DNA from: Negativicutes bacterium | Lineage (GTDB): Bacteria > Bacillota_C > Negativicutes > Sporomusales_B > JARLHX01 | Direction of reading: 5' to 3' | DNA: 64,000 bases | Assembly: GCA_031292035.1 (NCBI GenBank) | Contig: JARLHX010000384.1 | Coordinates: 35,904-99,903, forward strand | Part shown: piece by piece, positions 1 to 9,920 of the stretch | Position numbering within the stretch: position 1 is the stretch's first letter | How the letters are laid out: the number at the start of each line of letters is the position of its first letter | Made by a program: the position numbers and the translations under genes | Notes under the pieces: generated by a model | The model's database searches: none | Told to the model about the DNA's origin: nothing | What the model saw: the letters and a program-made list of their open reading frames with translations, nothing else

Positions 1-15
1 GCCCCTCTGTCTCAT

Positions 16-645
16 TTATTTTAGCAAAATTGGTTGAATCACGTCAAGTAACTCGGTCCGTCCGACAGATTTTGGAACAGAATAGGCGATCACCGTCTGT
101 CCCGAAGGCATGCCCAATCCTGCCTTGATTACCGCAAGCTGCTTATTAATCGCCATGCGGGAAAGTTTATCGGTCTTGGTAGCCACCACCTGAACCGGCG
201 CTCCAAGTTCGGCAAGACGGAGATAGACCTGCTTGTCGCTGTCCATCGGCGGGTGCCGGCTGTCGATCAACTGGCAAACCAATTTCAGCCGTGGTGACTT
301 AGCCAAATATTCGTCAATAAATTTGGACCACTGCTGACGATTCTCCCGACCGGCGCGAGCGTAGCCATAACCTGGCAAATCGACCAGGAAAAATTCCTGC
401 CGCTCGGTTTCATCCAGTTTGAGGGTGACGGTATAGAAATTCAAGGTTTGGGTTTTGCCCGGCGTACCGCTCACCCGGGCCAAACCACCGTGCCGGCAGA
501 GAGAATTGATCAATGATGATTTGCCGACATTCGACCGCCCGACAAACGCCACTTCGGTTAAATCGCCCTCCGGATACTGGTTGGCCCGGACAGCCGAGGC
601 GGTATACTGGGCCTTGATCACATCCAAGGGCACTTCGCCGGTCAT
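16..645 (-). CDS. engB: Ribosome-biogenesis GTPase EngB/YsxC
   Basis: A 209-residue TrmE-Era-EngA-EngB family GTPase; the family acts in late 50S ribosomal subunit assembly. Visible motifs are the G1 P-loop [10 protein letters not shown] near residues 36-45, the G3 motif DLPGYGY and G4 TKTD. Length matches the family (about 195-210). The ATG overlaps the lon stop codon by 4 bases (ATGA), so it is probably translationally coupled to lon. The lon-engB order is common in Firmicutes. No terminator lies within the 15 bases left before the window edge. Confidence 0.96.
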   Translation of the reverse strand: MTGEVPLDVIKAQYTASAVRANQYPEGDLTEVAFVGRSNVGKSSLINSLCRHGGLARVSGTPGKTQTLNFYTVTLKLDETERQEFFLVDLPGYGYARAGRENRQQWSKFIDEYLAKSPRLKLVCQLIDSRHPPMDSDKQVYLRLAELGAPVQVVATKTDKLSRMAINKQLAVIKAGLGMPSGQTVIAYSVPKSVGRTELLDVIQPILLK

Positions 646-2960
646 TCCTTATCCACCAGCGCGGTCTTCAACACGTCGTCCATGTGCTCCACCAAAACAA
701 ACTCCAGATTGCGTTTGACATTCACCGGAATATCATCCATGTCGCGTTTATTTTCCTTCGGCATAATAATCTTCTTTATTCCGGCCCGATGGGCTGCCAG
801 CACCTTTTCTTTCACGCCGCCCACCGGCAAAACGCGGCCGCGCAACGTGATTTCTCCGGTCATGGCAATATCATTGCGGACCGGCCTGCCGGTCAACGCC
901 GATGCCACTGCGGTGGCCATCGTGATCCCGGCCGAAGGCCCGTCCTTGGGAATTGCGCCTTCCGGCAAATGAATGTGAATATCGGTGCCTTCGTAAAAAT
1001 CAGGTTCGATGCCAAGCTCCTTGGCCCGGCTGCGAATATAGCTGAATCCTGCCTGAGCCGACTCCTGCATGACCTCGCCGAGTTGTCCGGTCAGCGTCAG
1101 TTTGCCCTTGCCTTTCATGACCGATACTTCCACCCCCAGTACATCCCCGCCGACCTCGGTCCAGGCAAGGCCTGTAGCCACACCCACCTGCTGGTTGCGC
1201 TCGGCCTGGGCGTGACGGAACTTGGGCGATCCGAGAAAGGTATGCAGATTCTGGGCCGTGATTTTGACCACCGCCCGCTTATTCTGGACGATCTGCCGGG
1301 CCGCCTTGCGGCATAGGTTGGCAATATTGCGTTCCAGGTTGCGCACCCCGGCCTCCCGGGTGTAATCACGGATGACCTTCTGAATGGTGCCTTCAGAAAA
1401 AATGATATTCTTGTCATTCAGACCATGGTCACGGGTCTGTTTGGGCACCAGATAGCGCTTGGCGATCTGGACCTTTTCCTCTTCGGTGTAGCCGGCGATG
1501 GTGATGATCTCCATCCGGTCCATCAGGGGGCGGGGAATATTGTGCATCACATTGGCTGTGACCACCCACAGCACCCGCGAAAGGTCGAAGGGAATCTCGA
1601 CATAATGGTCGCTGAATGTATTGTTTTGCTCCGGATCAAGCACCTCCAGCAAAGCAGCCGAAGGGTCACCGCGAAAATCGGAGCTCATCTTGTCGATTTC
1701 GTCCAGGAGAAAAACAGGATTGCGCGAAGCCGCTGTCCGCATTCCCTGGATGACCCGGCCGGGCAAAGCGCCGACATAGGTCCGGCGATGACCGCGAATC
1801 TCGGCTTCGTCGCGAACGCCACCCAGTGACACCCTGACGAATTTCCGTTCCATCGACCGGGCGATCGAACGGGCCAATGATGTCTTACCGACACCTGGCG
1901 GGCCCACAAGGCAGAGAATCGGGCCTTTCATCTTTTCGGTCAATTTACGGATCGACAAATATTCCAGGATCCGTTCTTTCACCTTTTCCAGGCCGTAGTG
2001 ATCTTCTTCCAAGATCTGCTCGGCGATGGTGATATCCAGGCGATCAGAGGTTTCTTTGGACCACGGCAGCGCCAGCAGCCAGTCAAGATAGGTCCGGATT
2101 ACCGCGCTCTCAGCCACCATCGGCGGCATTTTTTCCAGGCGCTCGATCTCTTTTTGGATCTTCTCGGCAACCTCTTTCGGCAGATCCTGCTCTTTCATCC
2201 GCTGCCGGTATTCATCCACCTCGGCGGCGCGGTCGTCCTTGTCGCCAAGCTCCTTCTGGATAGCTTTCAGCTGTTCCCGGAGATAATACTCTTTCTGGGT
2301 TTTTTCCATCTGCTTGCGCACACGGACGTTGATTTTTTTCTCCAATTCGAGAATTTCCATTTCTCGGCCAAGAATATCGCAAAGCCGCTCCAAACGATCT
2401 TTGACCTCGACGGCGTCGAGCAGCGTCTGCTTGTCTTCGATCTTCAGCGCCAGATGGCTGGCGACAAGATCGGTCAACCGGCCTGGCTCCTCAACCGTCA
2501 CCACCGAGACCAGAGTCTCCGGCGGAATCTTCTTACTCAGTTTAACCCATTGTTCAAACTGATGCACAGCCGTCCGGGTTAGAGCTTCGATTTCCGGTGT
2601 TTTGGTCTCCGGTTCGCCATATTCTTTGATTTCGACCATATAAAAGGGATCCAACTCGGCGTAGTTCAGAATTTCAGCCCGGTGCAACCCTTCAACCAGA
2701 ACCCGGATGGTTCCGCCAGGCAGTTTGAGCAGCTGTTTTATTTCCACCACAGTACCGACACTGAAAATATCCTCCGGCGTCGGCTTGTCATTTTGGGCAT
2801 CCCGCTGGGTAGCCAGCATGATCAACCGGTCATGGACCATCGATTCTTCCAGGGCACTAATCGATTTTTCCCGGCCGACGTCAAGGTGAATAATCATATA
2901 TGGAAAAACCAGAATGCCCCGCAGCGGCAATAAGGGCATTTTTCGCGTTGGTGTAGACAT
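642..2960 (-). CDS. lon: ATP-dependent protease Lon (LonA)
   Basis: A 772-residue cytoplasmic AAA+ serine protease that degrades misfolded and regulatory proteins. Seen in order: N-terminal LAN substrate-binding domain (from [15 protein letters not shown]), long coiled-coil segment, AAA+ module with Walker [10 protein letters not shown], and the P domain with the catalytic serine in KDGPSAG. The open frame extends further upstream, but the start at 2960 ([10 protein letters not shown]) fits the family and has an AAGGAGG site about 8 bases before it. It overlaps engB by 4 bases downstream and is separated from lonB by a terminator, so lon-engB form their own unit. Confidence 0.97.
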   Translation of the reverse strand: MSTPTRKMPLLPLRGILVFPYMIIHLDVGREKSISALEESMVHDRLIMLATQRDAQNDKPTPEDIFSVGTVVEIKQLLKLPGGTIRVLVEGLHRAEILNYAELDPFYMVEIKEYGEPETKTPEIEALTRTAVHQFEQWVKLSKKIPPETLVSVVTVEEPGRLTDLVASHLALKIEDKQTLLDAVEVKDRLERLCDILGREMEILELEKKINVRVRKQMEKTQKEYYLREQLKAIQKELGDKDDRAAEVDEYRQRMKEQDLPKEVAEKIQKEIERLEKMPPMVAESAVIRTYLDWLLALPWSKETSDRLDITIAEQILEEDHYGLEKVKERILEYLSIRKLTEKMKGPILCLVGPPGVGKTSLARSIARSMERKFVRVSLGGVRDEAEIRGHRRTYVGALPGRVIQGMRTAASRNPVFLLDEIDKMSSDFRGDPSAALLEVLDPEQNNTFSDHYVEIPFDLSRVLWVVTANVMHNIPRPLMDRMEIITIAGYTEEEKVQIAKRYLVPKQTRDHGLNDKNIIFSEGTIQKVIRDYTREAGVRNLERNIANLCRKAARQIVQNKRAVVKITAQNLHTFLGSPKFRHAQAERNQQVGVATGLAWTEVGGDVLGVEVSVMKGKGKLTLTGQLGEVMQESAQAGFSYIRSRAKELGIEPDFYEGTDIHIHLPEGAIPKDGPSAGITMATAVASALTGRPVRNDIAMTGEITLRGRVLPVGGVKEKVLAAHRAGIKKIIMPKENKRDMDDIPVNVKRNLEFVLVEHMDDVLKTALVDKE

Positions 2961-3090
2961 GAATTTTGCCTCCTTAAGTTTGACTGACAGTTTAGTTTCA
3001 ACGCCCCTATTTATAAATATTCTCACGTAACGGCAAAAATCCTCTAGTCGCTCCAGGGAATTAATCCATCATCCGTTTTGCAGCCAATGA

Positions 3091-3118
3091 AAAACCCCCA
3101 ACGCCTTTGCGTTAGGGG
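3091..3118 (-). terminator. Rho-independent terminator after lonB
   Basis: On the minus strand a 10-bp stem (CCCCTAACGC / GCGTTGGGGG, one G-T pair) with an AAAG loop is followed by five T. It lies 7 bases beyond the lonB stop and upstream of lon, so it ends lonB transcription. Confidence 0.9.
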
Positions 3119-3124
3119 AAATTC

Positions 3125-4810
3125 TCACATCTTCACACCGGCGGCAGTCAAGAGATCATGCCGGGGCGTGAATAATTCCAGACGGTAGACGTCATTTGTT
3201 TTGATCAGCGCACTTTTCAGCGCCTCCTCCACCGTTTCCACCGCCATGACTTCGATACCGATGTCTTTATAAAGCTCTTGCCAGTTTTCCTTGGGAATGA
3301 TAACCCGCCGTGCTCCAGCCTGTTTTGCAGCTGCGATTTTAGCGCTGACCCCGCCGACAGGTTTTACCAGACCACGGATCGACACCTCGCCAGTCATGGC
3401 TACCGCGTTGTCCACCGGGATATTGTGAATGGCGGAATAAATCGCCACCGCCACCGTCAGTCCTGCCGAAGGCCCGTCCACAGGCCCGCTACCGGGGAAA
3501 TTAATATGGATATCATATTGGTGCCAATCGACGCTGAAGTGGTTGGCAAGCACCGTAAGTACATTATCCAGCGACCCTTTGGCCATGCTTTTCCGGCGCA
3601 TCGTCCGCCCCGGGGCTGTCAGTTCCTCCTCGTCCACCACGCCGGTAATCATCAGCCGGCCGTTGCCGGAAGGATTGGCCAGCGCTGAAACCTCAACCTC
3701 CATCACGGTGCCGATATTGGGCCCGTACACTGCCAAGCCATTCACAAAACCAACCTGGGGATGGTTCGGCACCCGTTTTTCCGGTCGCGGATTGTACTGG
3801 CCAAAATTGATTACCCACTCAATATCGGCGCAGGTGATTGCCTTCTTGCTTTCGTTGAGGGCGATGCCGGCGGCAATCTGGACAATATTGACCGCTTCCC
3901 GGCCATTAGTGGCATAGCGTTTGATTACGTCCACCGCCGACTCTTCCATCGGCAGTTCGACCTTGCGGGCCGCGTTGCGGGTGATCAGTCCGATCTCATC
4001 CGGCAGCAGCGGTCGGAAAAAAATCTCAACGCAACGGGAACGAATGGCTGGTGGGATATCCTGCGGCGTGCGGGTCGTCGCGCCAATCAGGCGAAAGTCG
4101 GCCGGCAGACCATTTTGGAAGATATCGTGAATGTGGCTGGGAATATTGGTGTCTTCGCTGTTATAATAGGAACTCTCCAGAAAGACCTTGCGGTCCTCCA
4201 GCACTTTGAGCAGTTTATTCAGTTGGATGTTGTGCAGTTCGCCGATTTCGTCGATAAACAGGATGCCGCCATGAGCCTTGGTTACCGCACCGGGTTTGGG
4301 CTGGGGAATACCGGCGATGCCAAGCGGCCCCGCCCCCTGATAAATAGGATCATGTACAGTCCCGATCAGTGGATCGGCAATGCCCCTTTCGTCGAACCGG
4401 GCGGTCGTAGCATCCATTTCCACAAATTTGGCGTACTGACCAAAAGGAGAGAGCCCACAGCATTTGGCTTCCTCCAGCACCAGTCTGGCCACCGCCGTTT
4501 TGCCGACACCGGGGGGTCCGTACATAAGCACATGTTGGGGATTTGGTCCACAGAGGGCAGCCCGGAGGGCCTTGAGCCCCTCTTCCTGACCGACGATTTC
4601 ACCGAAAGTGCGGGGCCGGGTCTTTTCCGCCAGGGGCTCGGTCAGTGCAATTTCGCGCAGACGCTGCAATTTATCAATTTCTTTTTTCGATTCGCGTTCC
4701 ACAGCGACCCTGTTACCTTGCTGCGAGCGGAGTAAATTCCAAAAATACAGCCCGATCACAATCGCGAAAAAAAACTGGATCACCGTAATAATATTGACAG
4801 CATAATCCAC
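3125..4810 (-). CDS. lonB: LonB ATP-dependent protease, sporulation type
   Basis: A 561-residue membrane-anchored Lon paralogue of the spore-forming Firmicutes. Residues 5-26 form a hydrophobic anchor, followed by an AAA+ domain with Walker [10 protein letters not shown] and a C-terminal Lon protease domain with the catalytic serine in DGPSAG. It lacks the long LAN domain of LonA. In Bacillus LonB is forespore-expressed and has overlapping roles with LonA; that role is carried over by homology. The start is GTG at 4810, preceded by GGAAGGAGG about 13 bases upstream. It lies between clpX and lon, with terminators on both sides. Confidence 0.93.
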   Translation of the reverse strand: MDYAVNIITVIQFFFAIVIGLYFWNLLRSQQGNRVAVERESKKEIDKLQRLREIALTEPLAEKTRPRTFGEIVGQEEGLKALRAALCGPNPQHVLMYGPPGVGKTAVARLVLEEAKCCGLSPFGQYAKFVEMDATTARFDERGIADPLIGTVHDPIYQGAGPLGIAGIPQPKPGAVTKAHGGILFIDEIGELHNIQLNKLLKVLEDRKVFLESSYYNSEDTNIPSHIHDIFQNGLPADFRLIGATTRTPQDIPPAIRSRCVEIFFRPLLPDEIGLITRNAARKVELPMEESAVDVIKRYATNGREAVNIVQIAAGIALNESKKAITCADIEWVINFGQYNPRPEKRVPNHPQVGFVNGLAVYGPNIGTVMEVEVSALANPSGNGRLMITGVVDEEELTAPGRTMRRKSMAKGSLDNVLTVLANHFSVDWHQYDIHINFPGSGPVDGPSAGLTVAVAIYSAIHNIPVDNAVAMTGEVSIRGLVKPVGGVSAKIAAAKQAGARRVIIPKENWQELYKDIGIEVMAVETVEEALKSALIKTNDVYRLELFTPRHDLLTAAGVKM

Positions 4811-4917
4811 CTTGTCAGAAAACCTCCTTCCCCAGCAACTTGGCCGTGCTTATAGTATTGGCAGCCGACCCTATTTTATCCCGGCAAAAACAGCCAGAAA
4901 CACTTGAATAATGGCAT

Positions 4918-4948
4918 AAAAAAAGAGAGGAGAATAAATTCTCCTCTT
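4918..4948 (-). terminator. Rho-independent terminator after clpX
   Basis: On the minus strand AAGAGGAGAA / TTCTCCTCTC pairs around a short AT-rich loop and runs into seven T. It starts one base beyond the clpX stop codon. Confidence 0.9.
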
Positions 4949-4949
4949 C

Positions 4950-6215
4950 TTACGCTGACTCTTCTTTTTTCTTGACTTTACGGTCGATTGTCACCAAAAT
5001 CGGTTCTTCCTTGTTGTAAACAACCTCTTTCGTAACAATGCACTTGGCCACATCGCCCCGTGATGGCACCTCGTACATGACATTGCGCATGATGGCCTCA
5101 ATAATCGCCCTGAGACCCCGTGCCCCGGTGTTGCGTTTGAGGGCTTCGTCGGCGATCGCCTTGAGCGCCTCTTCTTTGAACTCGAGCTGCACATTATCCA
5201 GTTCAAGGAATTTCTGATACTGTTTGATCAGCGCGTTCTTCGGCTCGGTCAAAATCCGGATCAGCGCCTCTTCGTCCAGAGCGTCGAGGGTCACGATCAC
5301 CGGCAGACGGCCGACGAATTCGGGAATCAGACCAAATTTCAGCAAATCTTCCGGCAGAATCTGCCGCAGGACTTCGCCCACCTGTTTTTTCTGCTGCTTG
5401 CTCTTGACCTCCGCGCCGAAGCCCATCGTCTTCTTGCCGGTACGCGAGCTGATAATCTTATCGACACCGTCGAAAGCACCGCCGCAGATAAACAAGATGT
5501 TGGTGGTATCGATCTGGATAAATTCCTGATGGGGGTGCTTGCGACCGCCCTGGGGCGGAACGCTGGCAACCGTACCTTCCAGAATTTTGAGCAGAGCTTG
5601 CTGCACCCCTTCGCCGGAAACATCGCGGGTAATCGAGGGATTTTCCGACTTGCGGGCAATTTTATCCACCTCATCGATGTAGACAATTCCTTTTTCGGCC
5701 TTCTCCACATCATAATCGGCAGCCTGAATCAACTTCAGCAAGATATTCTCCACATCCTCGCCCACATAGCCGGCTTCGGTCAACGAAGTGGCGTCAGCGA
5801 TAGCGAAGGGTACGTTGAGAATCTTGGCCAGGGTTTGAGCTAGCAGCGTCTTGCCGCTGCCGGTTGGTCCGAGCATGACGATGTTCGACTTTTGCAGCTC
5901 GACATCATCCATCTTCGTCCCCAGATTAATTCGTTTGTAATGATTGTAGACCGCCACCGCCAGCGATTTTTTGGCGTCATCCTGGCCGATGACATATTGA
6001 TCAAGGATATCCCTTATGTCCTTGGGCTTGGGGATATCCCGAAGTTCCAGCTCAACGTCTTCGCTCAGCTCTTCTTCGATAATCTCGTTGCACAGCTCAA
6101 TGCATTCGTCACAAATATACACGCCGGGACCGGCGACCAATTTCTTGACCTGTTCCTGCAGCTTACCGCAAAACGAGCATTTCAGTTGTCCTCTGTCGTC
6201 CCCAAACTTCAACAT
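4950..6215 (-). CDS. clpX: ClpX ATPase subunit of ClpXP
   Basis: A 421-residue AAA+ unfoldase that feeds substrates to ClpP. The N-terminal zinc-binding domain is intact (CSFCGK and CDECIELC), Walker A reads GPTGSGKT, and the IGF-type ClpP-docking region falls in the expected part. The start ATG has GAGGTG 5 bases upstream. It lies 12 bases after clpP in the same direction, giving a tig-clpP-clpX cluster as in many Firmicutes. Confidence 0.97.
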   Translation of the reverse strand: MLKFGDDRGQLKCSFCGKLQEQVKKLVAGPGVYICDECIELCNEIIEEELSEDVELELRDIPKPKDIRDILDQYVIGQDDAKKSLAVAVYNHYKRINLGTKMDDVELQKSNIVMLGPTGSGKTLLAQTLAKILNVPFAIADATSLTEAGYVGEDVENILLKLIQAADYDVEKAEKGIVYIDEVDKIARKSENPSITRDVSGEGVQQALLKILEGTVASVPPQGGRKHPHQEFIQIDTTNILFICGGAFDGVDKIISSRTGKKTMGFGAEVKSKQQKKQVGEVLRQILPEDLLKFGLIPEFVGRLPVIVTLDALDEEALIRILTEPKNALIKQYQKFLELDNVQLEFKEEALKAIADEALKRNTGARGLRAIIEAIMRNVMYEVPSRGDVAKCIVTKEVVYNKEEPILVTIDRKVKKKEESA

Positions 6216-6227
6216 ATTTACACCTCA

Positions 6228-6833
6228 TTATTTGGGATTGTCCTGACGCCTTTCACTCCGGAGAATGACTGAGTCGATGATGCCGTATTCCTTGGCCTGT
6301 TCACTGGACATAAAGAAATCGCGTTCCACGTCCTGCTGAATCTTAGCTAGGGTTTGACCTGTATGACGCACCAGCATTTCATTACCGATCTCCCGCATCC
6401 TGAGAATTTCTCTGGCGTGAATTTCGATATCGGTAGCCTGACCGTGCGCCCCGCCATGTGGCTGATGAATCATAATGCGGGCGTAGGGAAGGGCATACCG
6501 TTTCCCTTTCGCACCGGCCGCAAGCAGCAAAGATGCCATACTGGCAGCCTGCCCCAGGCAAATAGTCGATACATCTGGTTTGATATACTGCATGGTGTCA
6601 TAGATGGCCAAACCGGCAGTTACCACGCCCCCCGGGCTGTTGATATAAATATGGATGTCTTTGTCCGGGTCTTCCGACTCCAGGAACAAAAGCTGAGCGA
6701 TAACCACATTGGCGACACTGTCGTCAATCGGCCCACCGATAAAGACGATCCGGTCCTTTAAAAGACGGGAGTAAATATCGTAGGCCCGTTCGCCCCGATT
6801 GGACTGTTCAACTACAATTGGCACAAAATTCAT
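6228..6833 (-). CDS. clpP: ClpP serine protease subunit
   Basis: The 201-residue proteolytic subunit of ClpXP/ClpCP. The catalytic triad is at the canonical positions: Ser98 in GQAASMAS, His123 in MIHQPHGG and Asp172 in VERDFF. The frame is open for three more codons upstream, but the start at 6833 ([10 protein letters not shown]) aligns with known ClpP and has GAGGTG 7 bases before it. The gene is followed at 12 bases by clpX and preceded by tig. Confidence 0.97.
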   Translation of the reverse strand: MNFVPIVVEQSNRGERAYDIYSRLLKDRIVFIGGPIDDSVANVVIAQLLFLESEDPDKDIHIYINSPGGVVTAGLAIYDTMQYIKPDVSTICLGQAASMASLLLAAGAKGKRYALPYARIMIHQPHGGAHGQATDIEIHAREILRMREIGNEMLVRHTGQTLAKIQQDVERDFFMSSEQAKEYGIIDSVILRSERRQDNPK

Positions 6834-6896
6834 GGAAAACACCTCGGTTATACCAAAATGGTATTCAATTTATTCGCAAGGATGAGAATTGGTTGG

Positions 6897-8186
6897 TTAT
6901 TCCGCCACCGCGCTGTCAATAATCAGTTCGGCAGCCTTCTTGGTCAGCACATTCTTAATCAAAGAATCCTGCCGGCCTTCCTGCATGATGATTTTACGGA
7001 CCTCTTCCACCGGTGCCTGATAGCCTGCCGCCATAACCGCGATCTCAGCCTCAAGCTCCTCGGGCGTTACTTCCAATCCCTCGGCCTTGGCGATGGCTGC
7101 CAGCATCAAATCGGTTTTGACGTTGTCCAGCGCCGACTCACGGTAATTCTGACGCAGGGTGGCCATATCGGTTTTGGCATACTCCATATACTTGGCCAGA
7201 CTCATTCCCCGGTTCTGGAGATTGACATCCATATCCTGCAGCATATTATCGATCTGGCTTTCCACCATAACATCAGGAACATCGACCGTGACATTGGCGA
7301 CAGCAGCCTTGACTGCGCCGTTGCGGAATTCTCGGTCGGTCTTTTGTTCAGCGGACTGTTTTAATTTATTCTCAAGATCAGCCTTTAATTCCTCTACCGT
7401 GTTGACCTCGCTGACCTCTTTGACGAATTCATCGTCAATCTCCGGCAATTCCTTGCGTTTGACATCGTTGATTTTCACTTTGAACTGGGCTTCCTTGCCT
7501 GCCAGCTCGGCGACAAAATAATCGGCCGGGAAGGTCACCTTGACCTCGCGCTCCTCACCGGACTTGGCACCGATAAGCTGCTCTTCAAACCCCGGGATAA
7601 AACTGCCGGAGCCGACTTCCAGCGGATAACCCTTGGCATCTCCGCCCTTAAACGGAGCGCCGTCGACAAACCCGTCGAAATCGATAATGGCAAAGTCGCC
7701 GCTTTGCAGGGCAGCGTCTTCCACTACTACCATTTTCGCGTTACGGTTGCGCAAGTTCTCGATCTGTTTTGCGACATCATCAGCCGAGACTTCCACCGCC
7801 GGTTTTTTCACTTTCAACCCTTTGTATTCGCCAAGCGTGATTTCCGGTTTGACGATCACCGTCGCCTTGAATACCAGCGGCTGGTCCTCCTGGAGAGTAA
7901 CAAGTTCAATCTCCGGACGGCTCACAGGTTCGATCGCATGTTCTTTGAGCGCTTCGGCATAAGCGCCGGGAGCAAGAAGATCAAATGCTTCATCAAGGAT
8001 TGCTTCTTTGCCAAGACGCATCTCCAGTATTTTGCGCGGCACCTTGCCTTTGCGGAAACCTGGAATATTCACTTTGGCAGCCAGTTTTTGACACGCCCTG
8101 TCAACTGCTTTGGCCACCTCGGGCTGGGGAATTTCCATCACCAGCACCGTCTTGTGTGCGTCTATTTTTTCTGCCGTAACCTTCAT
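6897..8186 (-). CDS. tig: Trigger factor chaperone
   Basis: A 429-residue ribosome-bound chaperone and peptidyl-prolyl isomerase. The N-terminal ribosome-docking signature GFRKGKVP is present, followed by an FKBP-type PPIase domain (SGDFAIIDFDGFVDG region) and the helical C-terminal domain. The open frame extends 21 codons upstream; the start at 8186 (MKVTAEKIDAHK) is chosen from family alignment and an AAGGGGG site. It is first in the tig-clpP-clpX group; the gap to clpP is about 60 bases without a visible terminator. Confidence 0.96.
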   Translation of the reverse strand: MKVTAEKIDAHKTVLVMEIPQPEVAKAVDRACQKLAAKVNIPGFRKGKVPRKILEMRLGKEAILDEAFDLLAPGAYAEALKEHAIEPVSRPEIELVTLQEDQPLVFKATVIVKPEITLGEYKGLKVKKPAVEVSADDVAKQIENLRNRNAKMVVVEDAALQSGDFAIIDFDGFVDGAPFKGGDAKGYPLEVGSGSFIPGFEEQLIGAKSGEEREVKVTFPADYFVAELAGKEAQFKVKINDVKRKELPEIDDEFVKEVSEVNTVEELKADLENKLKQSAEQKTDREFRNGAVKAAVANVTVDVPDVMVESQIDNMLQDMDVNLQNRGMSLAKYMEYAKTDMATLRQNYRESALDNVKTDLMLAAIAKAEGLEVTPEELEAEIAVMAAGYQAPVEEVRKIIMQEGRQDSLIKNVLTKKAAELIIDSAVAE

Positions 8187-8324
8187 TATAAGTAGTGTCC
8201 CCCTTATTAAATTATGCCGCACGCGCCATGTTAGTATTACCATTGTCAAGACGAATTTTCGTCATCCCCAGCACGCCATGAATTAAATCATACCATAATC
8301 GCGCTACAAAAACAAGATTTACGC

Positions 8325-8360
8325 AAAAACCCCCGGGCAGGTTCTTCCTGCCGGGGGGAT
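8325..8360 (-). terminator. Terminator after tRNA-Gly
   Basis: On the minus strand a GC-rich stem (CCCCGGCAGG / CCTGCCCGGGG) with loop AAGAA is followed by TTTTT. It sits 8 bases beyond the tRNA-Gly 3' end. Confidence 0.9.
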
Positions 8361-8368
8361 TGTCGTCA

Positions 8369-8443
8369 TGGAGCGGAAAACGAGATTCGAACTCGCGACC
8401 CTCGCCTTGGCAAGGCGATGCTCTACCGCTGAGCTACTTCCGC
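8369..8443 (-). tRNA. tRNA-Gly(GCC)
   Basis: A 75-nt cloverleaf including an encoded CCA end. The acceptor arm is GCGGAAG/TTTCCGC, the D arm GCTC..GAGC, the anticodon loop TTGCCAA with anticodon GCC, and the T loop TTCGAAT. It stands alone, with its own promoter and terminator. Confidence 0.97.
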
Positions 8444-8469
8444 ATATACCGTAATGAATGACATTGGTT

Positions 8470-8498
8470 ATTATAAAACATTTTCCTCAGACTGTCAA
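8470..8498 (-). promoter_or_regulatory. Sigma-A promoter of tRNA-Gly
   Basis: On the minus strand a perfect TTGACA (8493-8498) and a perfect TATAAT (8470-8475) are separated by exactly 17 bases, about 27 bases ahead of the tRNA. Confidence 0.9.
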
Positions 8499-8627
8499 CA
8501 TAACGCAAACGTTTTTTCTTGGCCGGTTATCGTTTCGACATCTTCTTCAGTTACTCGGTAATCGCAATGCACCAAGAAGTGACGCATGGCATATTGTGTA
8601 TCAAAATGGCAATAAGGGGGGCTGACG

Positions 8628-9920
8628 TTGTATTACCGGCTGCGAAACAGCTGCAAGCTGGTGGAAGGTGCCAATCGCGGTGCTATCTATGACCTTGAAA
8701 CCGGGAAAGTCACTTCCATCAATCGGGGGGCGCTGCAGCTTTTACTGGCATGCCAGCAAAACAGTCTGGAAGACGTGCTGGAAATTGACTCGCCGGACGA
8801 CAAGGCGTTCATCGACTTTTTGCACCAGCTTATCGATATGGGTCTGGGGTCCTTTTATCTTAATTGCCCAGAGGATAAATCACTGCCGGACAGTTCGGAC
8901 GAACAGGCTAAACTGAATTTCCTCTGGCTGGAATTGACCTCCTGCTGCAACAATCGCTGCCTGCATTGCTATGCCACCAGCGGTCCCTGCGTCGAACCCG
9001 ACTCTGTGCCGCACGAGAGATGGCTGTCTTTGATTACCGAAGCCCGTGCCGCCGGAGCCACCGCCATCCAGCTTATCGGCGGCGAACCGCTCTTGTACTC
9101 CGGCTGGCGGGAACTGGTGGAAAGGGCAAAACAAGAAGGCTACGAGTACATCGAAATTTTCACCAACGCGACCCTGATTGACGATGCTTGCATCGCTTTT
9201 TTCAAAGAAGCCGGAGTGCACATCGCCACAACCATCTATGCCGACAATGCAGCTGCTCACGATATGGTAACCGCCAATCCTGGCAGCTTTCAAAACACCA
9301 TGGCCTCCATCGAAAAAATACTGGCAGCAGGCATTCCCCTTAGGGTGGCTTCCATTATTATGAAAGCCAACGAACATGAGGTCCAAAATATCATGGATCT
9401 ATGCGAAAAACTCGGTCTGGGGGCAACCCCGCCTGATGTCGTACGCCCGACCGGCCGCGGCGATGATCGCAAACTTTTGCCTACCGCCTATGCCAAAAAA
9501 CCTATTACACCGCCTTTTTTTACCGATCCGACCAGCTTTTACCGGGCCCAGCGCTACCATTCCTGCCTGGCGGGGAAAATCGCGGTGACGGCAGGCGGCG
9601 ATGTCATCCCCTGCATCTTCGCCAGAAATCAAATCTGCGGCAACATATTGAATTCCCCGCTCCAGGACGTACTTAACGGGGCATTGCTCCAGCAATGCTG
9701 GCAGACAACCAAGGATCAAGTCGAAAAATGCAAAGACTGCGAATACCGCTATGCCTGCGGAGACTGCCGGCCGCTGGCCCAAGGCTCCGACTCCGAAAAA
9801 CGCTGGTTGTCCAGCTCGGTGGATTGCCAGTATAACCCGTATACTGGAATATGGAAGGATGATCATACATGTCCGATGATGGCGAATTCAAACGGCCCAA
9901 ATGGGAAACCCCCGAAGTAA
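8628..9920 (+). CDS. Radical SAM/SPASM peptide-modifying enzyme
   Basis: A 430-residue radical SAM enzyme with a TTG start; AAGGGGGG lies about 8 bases upstream. Residues 1-80 form a small N-terminal domain of the kind seen in peptide maturases. The [4Fe-4S] motif is Cys107-x3-Cys111-x2-Cys114, with an extra Cys106, and GGEP follows. The C-terminal third has a SPASM-type cysteine set: CLAGK...VIPC, then CKDC, YACGDC and two later Cys, suited to two auxiliary clusters. SPASM enzymes commonly install thioether or C-C crosslinks in ribosomal peptides. Its 3' end overlaps by 52 bases the next gene, a Cys-x-Pro repeat peptide, which is the obvious substrate candidate. The exact subfamily and chemistry are not determined. 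Confidence 0.88.
   Translation: MYYRLRNSCKLVEGANRGAIYDLETGKVTSINRGALQLLLACQQNSLEDVLEIDSPDDKAFIDFLHQLIDMGLGSFYLNCPEDKSLPDSSDEQAKLNFLWLELTSCCNNRCLHCYATSGPCVEPDSVPHERWLSLITEARAAGATAIQLIGGEPLLYSGWRELVERAKQEGYEYIEIFTNATLIDDACIAFFKEAGVHIATTIYADNAAAHDMVTANPGSFQNTMASIEKILAAGIPLRVASIIMKANEHEVQNIMDLCEKLGLGATPPDVVRPTGRGDDRKLLPTAYAKKPITPPFFTDPTSFYRAQRYHSCLAGKIAVTAGGDVIPCIFARNQICGNILNSPLQDVLNGALLQQCWQTTKDQVEKCKDCEYRYACGDCRPLAQGSDSEKRWLSSSVDCQYNPYTGIWKDDHTCPMMANSNGPNGKPPK

Noticed and set aside
3761..4735. 324-residue plus-strand frame
   Set aside because: Antisense to lonB, no ribosome site.
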